From NCBI RefSeq assembly GCF_946151055.1, contig NZ_CAMGYZ010000021.1, positions 1 to 64,000 of the forward strand: 64,000 nucleotides of DNA, written 5' to 3'. Under the pieces are notes generated by a model, which had not been told where the DNA came from, did not search any database, and saw only the letters and a list, made by a program, of their open reading frames with translations. Shown here in pieces: positions 29,940 through 38,572 of the stretch (positions are counted from its first letter, which is position 1; each line of letters starts with the position of its first letter). Origin of the DNA: Bacillus sp. Marseille-Q3570. GTDB taxonomy: Bacteria; Bacillota; Bacilli; Bacillales; Fictibacillaceae. A program made the position numbers and the translations under genes.

Positions 29940-31400
29940 TTATTCTTCATCAATTGTAATTTGTCCTTGCTCGAGGATTCCATCTTCTACAACGGAAGAT
30001 TTCGGTCCTTTAAGATCCAGCTTAAAGCTTGGAGAGAATGTTGACTTTTTGTCTTCAAAATACCCTCTGTTTGTCATATAACTTGTAACGACAGTTTCAT
30101 CGCTATTTTCTTGAGGGATTACATAGTGTGCGTAATTCCATGTCACATCATTTGGATCGAGGTCATGGTGTAAAACAATTCCCGTTTTGTTCATCGGCTT
30201 GTATGGACCAGTTAATGAATTCGACACATATCCTAACATGTAGATATCTTCATCATCAATGCCATCAATCGTCATTTTAGAACCGCGTGAACTTGTGAAT
30301 AAGTACCATTTACCATCTTTTTTGAAAATGTTTGGACGTTCAATTTCATCCGTAACAGTGTTGGAAGCAATCAATGGGTCCATTACGTTCTTTAGTGTAT
30401 AATCATCGTTGATTTCGATGATGCCGATGGCTCCATTCGCTAGTTCAGCAAACTCTCTTTTCGGACTTTCTAACAGTTTAGCTTTTTCATCCTGGAAGTA
30501 TTTTTCGCTCTTGCCATAGTATGCTTTGTTGTAAAGGGATTCCTCTCCAGAGTAGCCAAAGTCAGTTCCTGTATTGGCTTCAAACACCAGGTATTTACGG
30601 CCATTTTCTTCTACGTAGTGAGGGTCTCTTAACGTATGGTTTTCATTATAGTTGATATCCCCATTTCCAAAAGCCTGATTGACATTTTGATAAACAGAAC
30701 CATCGCCGCCTTCAAAAATTGACTTATGATCTTCGACCCTATCCACTTTAAGTGTGCCTTCTTTTGGTTCAGATACGTTAACTTGTGCAGTTGTCAGCGT
30801 TTGTTTACCGTAAAGCTCTTTTTCTTCATTAAACTCTGTGCGGTTGGTGTAGAATAAACGAATTTCTCCATCAGAGGTGAAGGTTGCCGAACCGGACCAC
30901 TCTTCTGACTGATCTTTCAAATATTCATCGTCAGCTTTGTATTTATCCTCATCGTCGAATACTCGTCCAGCGTTCTTCCACGCATCGATTGATTTTTCAT
31001 CTGCTTTCTTATAGAACATGTAAATGAATGTGTCGTTTGCATTTTTAGGGTCACCTGCTAAACCGAATAGGATATGGTATCCATTGTATTCAGCCACTGT
31101 ACCGTCCGCGTTTTGGAGCGGCCATGTGTCCCAAACATCCATTTTGATTTCATTGCCGTTCTCGTCTGTTTTTGTAGCTGATGGAATGTTTCGAATGGTA
31201 GATACGTCAAATTCGGGTACCTTATAATCATCGTGCTGCTTAATCATGTCCGTCATATCAGAACGTGTGATGTGGGAAATTCCGTAATCTTCTTTATGGT
31301 CCCGGGAATCAGCATGCGCGGTTAACCCTTCACCTCCTGCCAGAATTGCTGTGCTAAGCATGACTACTGTAGCTTGTTTGGCCAATCTTTTTACGTTCAT
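29940..31400 (-). CDS. sacB: Levansucrase
   Basis: A 486-residue secreted GH68 fructosyltransferase that splits sucrose and builds the fructan levan. A signal peptide (KRLAKQATVVMLSTAILAGG) ends near residue 29. Catalytic features are the nucleophile in DVWDTWPLQNADG, HTLRDPHY and the acid/base glutamate in TDEIERPN; EWSGSA is the sucrose-box region. It aligns with B. subtilis SacB over almost its full length. ATG 31400 follows GGAGG; an in-frame upstream ATG at 31418 precedes that site. levB follows in the same direction 86 bp later. Confidence 0.97.
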   Translation of the reverse strand: MNVKRLAKQATVVMLSTAILAGGEGLTAHADSRDHKEDYGISHITRSDMTDMIKQHDDYKVPEFDVSTIRNIPSATKTDENGNEIKMDVWDTWPLQNADGTVAEYNGYHILFGLAGDPKNANDTFIYMFYKKADEKSIDAWKNAGRVFDDEDKYKADDEYLKDQSEEWSGSATFTSDGEIRLFYTNRTEFNEEKELYGKQTLTTAQVNVSEPKEGTLKVDRVEDHKSIFEGGDGSVYQNVNQAFGNGDINYNENHTLRDPHYVEENGRKYLVFEANTGTDFGYSGEESLYNKAYYGKSEKYFQDEKAKLLESPKREFAELANGAIGIIEINDDYTLKNVMDPLIASNTVTDEIERPNIFKKDGKWYLFTSSRGSKMTIDGIDDEDIYMLGYVSNSLTGPYKPMNKTGIVLHHDLDPNDVTWNYAHYVIPQENSDETVVTSYMTNRGYFEDKKSTFSPSFKLDLKGPKSSVVEDGILEQGQITIDEE

Positions 31401-31423
31401 ATTCCTTCCTCCTATCATTTTTT

Positions 31424-31466
31424 AGCGGAACGTTCTTCCTTCCGCTGTTTGACAATTTGAATTATA
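31424..31466 (-). promoter_or_regulatory. sacB promoter -10 and leader hairpin
   Basis: On the minus strand a perfect TATAAT (31466-31461) has no recognisable -35 at 17 bp, which suggests activator dependence. The leader contains a hairpin AGCGGAA...TTCCGCT (31446-31424) not followed by a T-run. I do not see the SacY/RAT antiterminator-terminator arrangement known for B. subtilis sacB. Confidence 0.5.
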
Positions 31467-31566
31467 GAGGAGGATGCACGGGCTGGATATGGAGGATATT
31501 GATTGGAATTTAGTTCTGATTTGATATATAGGATTTTCGTTCTATTAGTTGGAGAGGAGAGAGTGA

Positions 31567-31611
31567 AAAAAGCCCTGGCTAGGACTCACTGAGCCTTCTC
31601 CCAGGACTTTT
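31567..31611 (-). terminator. Terminator at the end of the sugar-binding protein gene
   Basis: On the minus strand AAGTCCTGG pairs with CCAGGGCTT and is followed by TTTT. It overlaps the 3' end of the binding-protein gene and separates that transcript from sacB. Confidence 0.75.
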
Positions 31612-32851
31612 GATATTCATGCAATAGTTGCTCCTTATTAAGTTGATTCTTTATATATTGTTGTGTGACCGAACCAAATTCATTTCTTACTCCTACAGGG
31701 AAATCAAACCAGTTTGAGGACGACGTTTGTCCTTTTTTATAATACTGTATGATTTGATCGGCAAGAGGGCCTGAATTTTCCGGTTCGATATGCTTAAAAG
31801 CGGGAATGAATTTTAAGTGTTCGGTCAAGTATCGTTTTCCTTCTTCAGAGGCAACCATCCAGTTTAAAAATTTTTTTGCTTCATTCTTTTTTTCTTCTGT
31901 TGTCTGTTTATTGACTACCCAGTAACTAGGTGTGTTAACGACTAAGGATTCCTTGTCCGGATCATCATTAATGGGGATAGGGATAATGCCGATGTTCATA
32001 TCGGGGGATTGCTGATCGATCATAGGCTGTATCCAGTTGCCCTGTAGGATAATCGCTGCATCTCCAGCTGCAAATGTATTTACTTCCATACTGTAGTCTG
32101 TCGAGAGTGGTTCATTGCTTCCATATTCTAAAGTGACATCTAACAAATGGAGGAGGTCCTTGAATTTCGGATTGTTCGGAATCGTTTCCTTCCCTTCATT
32201 CAAGTTCTTTATAAAAGCCGCTGGGTTATCCTGCTGGGTAAAAGCGATATTCATAAGATGGTCACCCAATTTCCATTTCTCATAGTAGCCAGTGGCAAAA
32301 GGTGTGATTCCTGCTTCTTGCAGTTTCTCAGCGGTAACTGTCAATTCAGTAAGTGTAACAGGCATTGCCTTGATGCCTGCTTGCTTAAATAAATCTTTAT
32401 TATAAATGAAGCCGTATCCTTCTAGGTTCATTGGCATTCCAAGTACTTTACCATCAAATCTCATCGGCGTTAATGTATCTTCAAGTGCATTCTCTACCCA
32501 TGGCTGATCAGATAGGTCTTCTAAATATTCGCTCCAAACTCTGGCGTTTTCATACCCGGGGTTTGTGAAAATGTCCGGACCATTACCTGCAGCAATTTGG
32601 GCTTTAAGATCAGAAAAGTCATCCATCGCCCCACCGACCGTGTAAACTTCAATATTTACTTTTGGATGATCCTTTTCATAAGCCTGGACCATTTGCTCAA
32701 ACTGTGAAGCAATCTCTACTTTTGGATTTCTTACCTTTAGTGTGATTTCCTGCTCTTTTATTGGTGTTTCTCTTGTCTCAGACTTTGACTGACATGCTGA
32801 AAGAGATAGGTTCAGCGTTCCGATCAAACATAAAAGTAAGACTTTTTTCAT
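31586..32851 (-). CDS. Orphan extracellular sugar-binding lipoprotein (family 1 SBP)
   Basis: A 421-residue solute-binding protein with a lipoprotein signal ending in LSLSACQS (lipobox cysteine near residue 20). The body is a typical ABC family 1 carbohydrate-binding fold (NGPDIFTNPG, GKVLGMPMNLEGYGFIYNKDLF, MEVNTFAAGDAAIILQGNW). No family 1 permease or ATPase genes adjoin it. Instead it is the last gene of a histidine kinase-response regulator operon, so it probably presents a sugar to the sensor kinase, as XylFII does for LytS in clostridia. It could alternatively use transporter subunits encoded elsewhere. ATG 32851 follows GAGGTGA. Confidence 0.85.
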   Translation of the reverse strand: MKKVLLLCLIGTLNLSLSACQSKSETRETPIKEQEITLKVRNPKVEIASQFEQMVQAYEKDHPKVNIEVYTVGGAMDDFSDLKAQIAAGNGPDIFTNPGYENARVWSEYLEDLSDQPWVENALEDTLTPMRFDGKVLGMPMNLEGYGFIYNKDLFKQAGIKAMPVTLTELTVTAEKLQEAGITPFATGYYEKWKLGDHLMNIAFTQQDNPAAFIKNLNEGKETIPNNPKFKDLLHLLDVTLEYGSNEPLSTDYSMEVNTFAAGDAAIILQGNWIQPMIDQQSPDMNIGIIPIPINDDPDKESLVVNTPSYWVVNKQTTEEKKNEAKKFLNWMVASEEGKRYLTEHLKFIPAFKHIEPENSGPLADQIIQYYKKGQTSSSNWFDFPVGVRNEFGSVTQQYIKNQLNKEQLLHEYQKSWEKAQ

Positions 32852-32898
32852 TTCTGTCACCTCTTTTCTTTTTCCGTAAACGATCTGCTTACAAATGG

Positions 32899-34053
32899 CT
32901 ATTGTCTTTTGTTTCGAAACTCAAAAGGTGTGACGCCTACGATCTTTTTGAACAGTTTCGAAAAATATTTCTCATCTTGATAGCCTAGTAATAAAGAAAT
33001 CGAGTAGATGGTTTCATCTGTTTCTTCTAACCAAATCTTAGCCTGGTCAATTCTTAGTTTCGTAATATATTTAGACAAAGGTAATCCGGTTTCTTCCTTG
33101 AATTTCCTTGAAATATGTTCACGGCTGAAGAAGAATAGGTTGGATAGTTTCTCCAAACTCAACTCCTCCATATAAAAATCATTTACATAGGACACGATAT
33201 CCTTTATTCGGCGGGGTGTATCTAAATCATCCATTCGATGATTTGTTCGATATTCGTGATTATCAATGGCTGTTTGTAAAGTTTGATAGGAGCTTGGAAT
33301 ATCCACTAATGAATATAATCGCTCACCACTTACAATTCGAACAGGTATATCGAATTCTTGACTCATCCATTCTTCTACCGTAAACCATGCGTCTTTAATG
33401 CTGATGACAAGACAAAGATTTCGATCAAAGTGTAGTGAAAATGCATTTCCTAATTTTCTTTGAACGAGCATGTCTGCTATTAAGTCAACATATGGCTCAG
33501 GGTGATGCATTTGATAAAAAGAAATTAACGATAATTCATATTGATCAGCTGTAGGAAGGTAAGGGAGGATGTCATCCGGTTCAAAAGCTTCCCCCATACA
33601 AGCCGCTGTCATTATTTGATTGAGCCACAGCTTTTTTAAGTCATTGTCGACTGTTTGATCCGAATGTCGGGTTTTTTGGTCATCTTTCCAGCTTTCTACT
33701 GCTTCAGATAACGTTTTGTTAAAGGGCTCAGGTTCAATCGGCTTCAAAAGATAATCGAAACTGCTATATTTAATCGCTTGGCGCATAAATGAATAATCGT
33801 TGTATCCTGTAATGAATATGACCTTACCGGGATAGGAAATGCCGTCGAGCCATTCTATGATATCTATTCCGGTCATTCCTGGCATTTTAATATCTGTAAA
33901 AATCAGTTCAGGTTGAGATTCATCAATAATCGTTTTTGCTTCTTGACCATCGCTTGCTTCTAAAATTTCAGTTATGCCGTGCATGTCCCATTGTCCTAAA
34001 TAGCGTAGGACGTCCCGAACATTCATTTCATCATCAGCGATTAAAGCCTTCAA
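32899..34053 (-). CDS. Response regulator, AraC-type output (YesN-like)
   Basis: A 384-residue regulator with an N-terminal receiver (LIADDEMNVRDVLR; phosphoacceptor Asp in IFTDIKMPGMTG; conserved Lys in YLLKPIEPE) and a C-terminal AraC helix-turn-helix pair (LEKLSNLFFFSREHISRKFKEE, then SISLLLGYQDEKYFSKLFKKIVGVTPFEFR). The start is TTG 34053, with GGAGGG 7 nt before it, inside the end of the kinase gene. Likely targets, by position, are sacB-levB and perhaps the neighbouring transporter. Confidence 0.92.
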   Translation of the reverse strand: MKALIADDEMNVRDVLRYLGQWDMHGITEILEASDGQEAKTIIDESQPELIFTDIKMPGMTGIDIIEWLDGISYPGKVIFITGYNDYSFMRQAIKYSSFDYLLKPIEPEPFNKTLSEAVESWKDDQKTRHSDQTVDNDLKKLWLNQIMTAACMGEAFEPDDILPYLPTADQYELSLISFYQMHHPEPYVDLIADMLVQRKLGNAFSLHFDRNLCLVISIKDAWFTVEEWMSQEFDIPVRIVSGERLYSLVDIPSSYQTLQTAIDNHEYRTNHRMDDLDTPRRIKDIVSYVNDFYMEELSLEKLSNLFFFSREHISRKFKEETGLPLSKYITKLRIDQAKIWLEETDETIYSISLLLGYQDEKYFSKLFKKIVGVTPFEFRNKRQ

Positions 34054-35815
34054 AAGATATCCCTCCTCGTTTGGATTGGACAGGGATGAAAATCTTCACG
34101 TGGAACCCTTGCCCTTGATCCGTTTCTACTTCTAGCCATGCCCTTTTATTGTAATTAAGAACCAAACGATCATGGATGTTTTTTAAACCAATATGTTTAT
34201 GTGAATATAAGCTTTCATGAGGATCGGTATATATTTTTTTCTTTAACATTTGGAGCTGTTTCTCCGTCAGACTATCTCCGTCATTCTCTACGATAAGGTG
34301 CAAGAAGCCGTCTTGTATTTCCCCGCGTATTGATAGACGAGCTTTATAATTGCCCTTTTCATAACAATGCTTAAAAAAGTTCTCAACGAGTGGCTGAAGA
34401 ATCATGCTGGGTATCGTCGTATCAAGAACGGTTTCGTTCATTTCTATGGTGTAATTCACATTATTTCGGAAACGTTCCATTTGCAGGGTGAGGTAGGATT
34501 CAATATAATTCACTTCATCTTGTACGAGCACCCACTCGTCTGCCTGTATGGAGTAACGCATCATCTTTGATAAAGACGTTACGAGACGGTATACGTCAGG
34601 AGTCTTTGATCTTAAAGCAACTGCACCAATTGATTGCAAGGCATTGAATAAGAAATGAGGGTTCACTTGGGCCTTTAAAGCTCTGAATTGGTTTTCCTTA
34701 TTTTCAATCTCAAGCTTATATTCACGATCAATGTGAAGGTTAATGCGATTCATCATATCTTTCATATGTTTCTCCAAATAACCGATTTCGTCTTGTCTAG
34801 AGTCATCAAAGGGAGCGTTCATTTCACTGCCTTCTATCGTACGCACTTTCTGAGTCAGTTGTTTGATCGGATGGGTAATTCGAATCGTAATCATACTGAT
34901 CATCAACAACCCTAATAAACCTACACCTATCCCGACCAATATACTTGTATAGGCCGTTTTCCTGACATCATGAAATAAGATTTCACTAGGCGTGATCTTC
35001 ACCAATTTCCATTGATGGAGTGGGCTGGATAAAGTTCTTGATAAGATAATATCATCACCCCTACCGCCATCTTCTTTCATTTGCTGTTGCAGCTCAGCAG
35101 TCACGGGCTTGCCGATAAGACTACGGTTGTTTGCATAGATCACTTGATCGTTTTCGTCAACCAGTAACACGGTCTCTTCGTTTTCCTGAATCAGGTTATT
35201 GCATATTTGAGTGTACTTATCTGAATCGATGTCAGTAGTCAGGATTCCTAGAAATTCGTTCGTGAGCACATCTACTATTTTATGATGGAGTGTCATGACC
35301 ACAGTGCTGTCTGACTGGGGAACAATCGCTGCATTATTATAATTCTCAATAGGGTGAGGCGGTTCTAATATGTACTTTAAGTTCGAATGATAGAGATTCT
35401 TCATCAAGTCCCGATCTAAAAAATCAGGCTTTGATTTTCGCGCACTGACCATTCCATTATATACGGCGATGGATTCCCTATCTTGATTTAAATAAAGCCG
35501 TACCTGCCGGATTTCGTTCCGCATCAAATAGTAATTTTCTAAGCTTTTCTCCAGGTAAGCTGAATCATCTACATCATTATTAAATATCCGGAATAACTCA
35601 GGGTCACGATACAGGATGTAGGGGAGGTTAATCATTTCCTCAAAGTATTGATTGAGTTCTTCTGAGCTCTCCTGCATTTGTGCCCGGCTGTTTTCGAGTT
35701 CATTCTGCTCCACACTATTTTTCGTATAGCTGTAAATTAAAAAAACAGACAAAAAATAGGGGAGGATGATGAACACAAGCAGCATTAACATTAACCGGCG
35801 CTGAATGCTTTTCAT
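34034..35815 (-). CDS. Sensor histidine kinase (YesM/LytS-like)
   Basis: A 593-residue membrane kinase. One helix lies near residues 8-28, then an extracellular sensor region of about 250 residues, a second helix (SILVGIGVGLLGLLMISMI), a HAMP linker, and the LytS-type phosphoacceptor block QVNPHFLFNALQSIGAVA with a C-terminal ATPase (LQPLVENFFKHC; HIGLKNIHDRL). The large extracellular domain is suited to contact with the lipoprotein encoded two genes downstream. It overlaps the response regulator by 20 bp. Its promoter was not identified. Confidence 0.92.
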   Translation of the reverse strand: MKSIQRRLMLMLLVFIILPYFLSVFLIYSYTKNSVEQNELENSRAQMQESSEELNQYFEEMINLPYILYRDPELFRIFNNDVDDSAYLEKSLENYYLMRNEIRQVRLYLNQDRESIAVYNGMVSARKSKPDFLDRDLMKNLYHSNLKYILEPPHPIENYNNAAIVPQSDSTVVMTLHHKIVDVLTNEFLGILTTDIDSDKYTQICNNLIQENEETVLLVDENDQVIYANNRSLIGKPVTAELQQQMKEDGGRGDDIILSRTLSSPLHQWKLVKITPSEILFHDVRKTAYTSILVGIGVGLLGLLMISMITIRITHPIKQLTQKVRTIEGSEMNAPFDDSRQDEIGYLEKHMKDMMNRINLHIDREYKLEIENKENQFRALKAQVNPHFLFNALQSIGAVALRSKTPDVYRLVTSLSKMMRYSIQADEWVLVQDEVNYIESYLTLQMERFRNNVNYTIEMNETVLDTTIPSMILQPLVENFFKHCYEKGNYKARLSIRGEIQDGFLHLIVENDGDSLTEKQLQMLKKKIYTDPHESLYSHKHIGLKNIHDRLVLNYNKRAWLEVETDQGQGFHVKIFIPVQSKRGGISFEGFNR

Positions 35816-36290
35816 CTCAAAGCGCCCCTTTCACGAGAGGACCAGTGGAAAAATATGATTTAATAGTAAGATAATGGATCGTTAGAGTGGATTTGATTGA
35901 AAAATGGTTTAGGACTACTCTATTGAATAAATACCAAAGAACTTCATAATATCCTAAACTATAACAAACATGTAAAAAGCGTCAATCATGCCGAAGCGTA
36001 TAGTACATTGTAGGCGTGATCCGCTGGGCACCTGATTTCGGAAACGCTCACAAAAAAATGTAAACGTTATATAGAATTGAAAAAATGAAACAAATTGACT
36101 ATCTAGATGATGGAATTTATGGGGAAAAGGAGGGCTAAGTTCTCAGTTTCTCCTCCATGATTTTTAGGAGAGAAGGAGGCACTGGCTGCTCTTTATAGTT
36201 CAATAAACTACAATAGAGGCAATCACAAAAGAGGCTCCTTTAAGAGGATCCTCTTTTTGTGAGAGTGGAGAATTAACTATTCTGGTAGTT
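35816..36290. other. Intergenic region with a terminator between kinase and DeoR genes
   Basis: No gene is supported here. A hairpin AAAAGAGG...CCTCTTTTT at 36227-36258 can end transcription of the deoR gene on the minus strand. Weak cre-like stretches (TGTAAACGTTATAT near 36059, GGAAACGCTCACA near 36042) and a GGAGG/CCTCC inverted repeat (36128-36155) are also present. The first two could link the kinase operon to CcpA, but the matches are poor. Confidence 0.5.
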
Positions 36291-37061
36291 TCAAACTTCT
36301 ACTATATGTACGTTCACATGATAACGATTCATTTCCTCTTCGAAATGGTCCGGTACTTGATCGCCTACGATACAAAAGTCTATATCGGATAGATCAGCAA
36401 CTTTAGCAAAATTCACCTTACCGACTTTACTATGATCAGTCAATAGGATGGTTTGCCTGGAGTTTGTTATCATCATACGCTTAATACGAGCTTCGGTAAG
36501 GTTAGGTGTGGTAATGATACCTTCTTTAAGGTCTAAACCATTAGTACCGATAAATGCTTTATCAATTCGAATCATATTGAGCGATTGTTCTGCAAAAGGT
36601 CCGACCAATGCAGATGTTTCTCTTCGTAAATTACCACCTAGCAGCATTACATCCAAGCCAGGAATATCTGCTAGCTCCTGCATGATAATGATCGAGTTGG
36701 TCACAATGGAAAGATTGGAAAAGGTTTTTAACTCTTTTACAAGTTCATAAGTTGTCGTTCCTGAATCAAGAAGGATGGCATCCCCTGGGTTAATGAACTC
36801 CACCGCTTTTTTAGCGATGGCTTGCTTTTCTGCGATATAATCTTTTTTTCTATCTCCGATTGATGCCTCATAACTGACAGGCTGTAAAAGGATGGCACCA
36901 CCATGTGTCCTTTTAATATTATTTGTTTCCTCAAGCTCTTTAAGATCCCTTCGAATCGTAGATTCTGAAACATTAAATTGCTGACTTAAATCATAGACGG
37001 ACGCCCGAGACATATGGCGTAAGTATTCAAGAATTTGCGCTTTACGCTCTTCCATAAACAT
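36291..37061 (-). CDS. DeoR-family transcriptional regulator
   Basis: A 256-residue regulator. The N-terminal winged helix (SVYDLSQQFNVSESTIRRDLKEL) and RTHGGAIL are classic DeoR features, and the C-terminal sugar-phosphate sensor domain includes LLDSGTTTYELVKEL, TNSIIIMQEL, GPFAEQSL and DKAFIGTNGLD. It is divergent from the ABC transporter genes and probably represses them until a phosphorylated sugar, perhaps fructose-1-phosphate, is present. GGGAGA lies 10 nt before the ATG at 37061; an ATG two codons later is possible. Confidence 0.9.
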   Translation of the reverse strand: MFMEERKAQILEYLRHMSRASVYDLSQQFNVSESTIRRDLKELEETNNIKRTHGGAILLQPVSYEASIGDRKKDYIAEKQAIAKKAVEFINPGDAILLDSGTTTYELVKELKTFSNLSIVTNSIIIMQELADIPGLDVMLLGGNLRRETSALVGPFAEQSLNMIRIDKAFIGTNGLDLKEGIITTPNLTEARIKRMMITNSRQTILLTDHSKVGKVNFAKVADLSDIDFCIVGDQVPDHFEEEMNRYHVNVHIVEV

Positions 37062-37078
37062 GAACAGCGATTCTCCCT

Positions 37079-37106
37079 TCGAAAACGTTTTCTTTTTATC
37101 ATTATA
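37079..37106 (-). promoter_or_regulatory. deoR -10 with cre-like palindrome
   Basis: On the minus strand TATAAT (37106-37101) is followed by the perfect palindrome GAAAACGTTTTC (37081-37092), a cre-like sequence near the start point. CcpA or a related LacI-family protein bound there would block transcription. Confidence 0.45.
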
Positions 37107-37314
37107 GACTAATCTTGATGTCTTAAAGTAAAAAGATGATTGCGCGATGACTGATTTTTGTATGAGCGATCACGCTCATGTGTCTTCCATTTGACTAAAA
37201 GTAATCATAAGTAATCAAATTGATTCAAACTGTTTGATGAAAAAATCATGAAAAAGAGTAATAAGAGGTAATACATTAGGAGATTCACTATATTTTAAAT
37301 TTTTAGAAAACTTA

Positions 37315-37343
37315 TTGACAATCATTAAATACGCATATATTAT
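37315..37343 (+). promoter_or_regulatory. Promoter of the ABC transporter-levanase operon
   Basis: TTGACA (37315-37320), a 17-bp spacer and TATTAT (37338-37343). Repeats of AATCATTAA-like sequence (37320, 37341, also 37203 and 37357) overlap and flank the promoter and are candidate DeoR operators. No gene lies in 37062-37526. Confidence 0.75.
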
Positions 37344-37470
37344 CATTAATAAGCATAAACAATCACATCCAATCTTGGAATTTATTACACATATAACAAA
37401 ATCATTCCTTTAATCAGCGGAATGAAATATGTGTAACAGTGATCAGAAAGGAGGGGGAGGTTCGTTCATT

Positions 37471-37484
37471 TGTAAGCGTATTCA
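37471..37484 (+). promoter_or_regulatory. cre site in the transporter leader
   Basis: TGTAAGCGTATTCA matches the cre consensus at 13 of 14 positions. It lies about 125 bp downstream of the predicted start point, where bound CcpA could block elongation. This fits catabolite repression of a fructan-use operon. Confidence 0.6.
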
Positions 37485-37526
37485 TCGGTTTCTTGAAATA
37501 ATCCATGGAGGGGGAAGTAATAAAAA

Positions 37527-38498
37527 ATGCAAATCAAACAAAAAATGTTCAGCGTAATTTTAATGGGAATTCTGCTTCTATTCATGTCTGCATGTGGGAA
37601 TAACGAAACTTCTGGGCAAGAAAATGAAAGCGCTGGCAACAAAAAGGGGAATCTTAAGATTGGCTTGACGCTCAACAATCTGGCAAACCCGTTTTTCGTG
37701 TCGATGAGTCAAGCTGCTGAAGAATATGCGGAAGAATTAGGAGCTGAAATTATCATCCAGGCGGCTGATGCAGATTTAGCTAAACAAACCTCTCAAATAG
37801 AGGACTTCATTACCCAAGGTGTAGATCTTATTTTATTGAATGCTGTTGATTCTGAGGGAATCGCCGGGGCTGTCGCTCAAGCAGATGCAGCCGGTATCCC
37901 CGTCATTAGCGTTGATGTCGGGGCTGGTGGAGGGATTGAAGGTACGGTTACATCCGATAACTACCAGGCAGGAGTTCTGGCTGCTGAATATATGATTGAA
38001 GATCTTGGTGGAAAGGGGAATGTCGTTGTAATTGACGGACCTCCTGTTACCGCTGTAAAAGATCGGATTGCGGGGTTTGAAGATACGATTGAAGGAACTG
38101 ATATTAAAGTGATCGCTAAGCAAAATGGTGAAGGAAACCGTGAAAAAGGATTGCAGGTGATGGAGAGCATTCTGCAGGCGAATGAGCCAGGAACCATTGA
38201 TGCTGTTTTTGCCAACAACGACCCTGTAGCCATTGGGGCTGAGATTGCACAGCAGCAAGCTGGCCGCGAGGATGAGTTTTACATTGTGGGTGTCGATGGG
38301 TCTCCTGATGTCATTAAAGCGATGAAGAAAGAGGGAAGTTCGATTGCAGGAACATCGGCCCAGAATCCGGGTGAAATGGTCAAAAAAGCGATGGATGTTG
38401 GGATCCAGGTATTGGATGGCGAATCTATCGAAGAAGTGATCAAAATCCCAGTAGATCTAGTAACTCAAGAAAACTTAGATTCCTATAAAGGCTGGTAA
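37527..38498 (+). CDS. Ribose/fructose-type ABC transporter substrate-binding lipoprotein
   Basis: A 323-residue periplasmic-binding-fold type I lipoprotein with lipobox MSAC near residue 22, then a RbsB-like body (LKIGLTLNNLANPFFVSMSQAAEEYAEELGAEI begins the first lobe; VDGSPDVIKAMKKEGSSIAGT near the C-terminus). The family binds ribose, xylose, galactose, fructose and related monosaccharides. No ribose genes (rbsD, rbsK) are nearby and a secreted levanase ends the same operon, so fructose is the likelier ligand. That is inference. GGAGGGGG precedes the ATG. A hairpin separates it from the ATPase gene. Confidence 0.88.
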   Translation: MQIKQKMFSVILMGILLLFMSACGNNETSGQENESAGNKKGNLKIGLTLNNLANPFFVSMSQAAEEYAEELGAEIIIQAADADLAKQTSQIEDFITQGVDLILLNAVDSEGIAGAVAQADAAGIPVISVDVGAGGGIEGTVTSDNYQAGVLAAEYMIEDLGGKGNVVVIDGPPVTAVKDRIAGFEDTIEGTDIKVIAKQNGEGNREKGLQVMESILQANEPGTIDAVFANNDPVAIGAEIAQQQAGREDEFYIVGVDGSPDVIKAMKKEGSSIAGTSAQNPGEMVKKAMDVGIQVLDGESIEEVIKIPVDLVTQENLDSYKGW

Positions 38499-38514
38499 TC
38501 TTTATCTCGAACGT

Positions 38515-38543
38515 ACGGTCCTTGTAGTTTCAACAAGGGCCGT
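38515..38543 (+). other. Stem-loop between the binding protein and ATPase genes
   Basis: ACGGTCCTTGT pairs with ACAAGGGCCGT around a 7-nt loop. With no T-run it is more likely an mRNA stabiliser than a terminator, a common way to keep binding-protein message more abundant than that of the transporter. Confidence 0.6.
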
Positions 38544-38572
38544 CATTTCAATCAAGGAAGGAGTGAAAAGCT

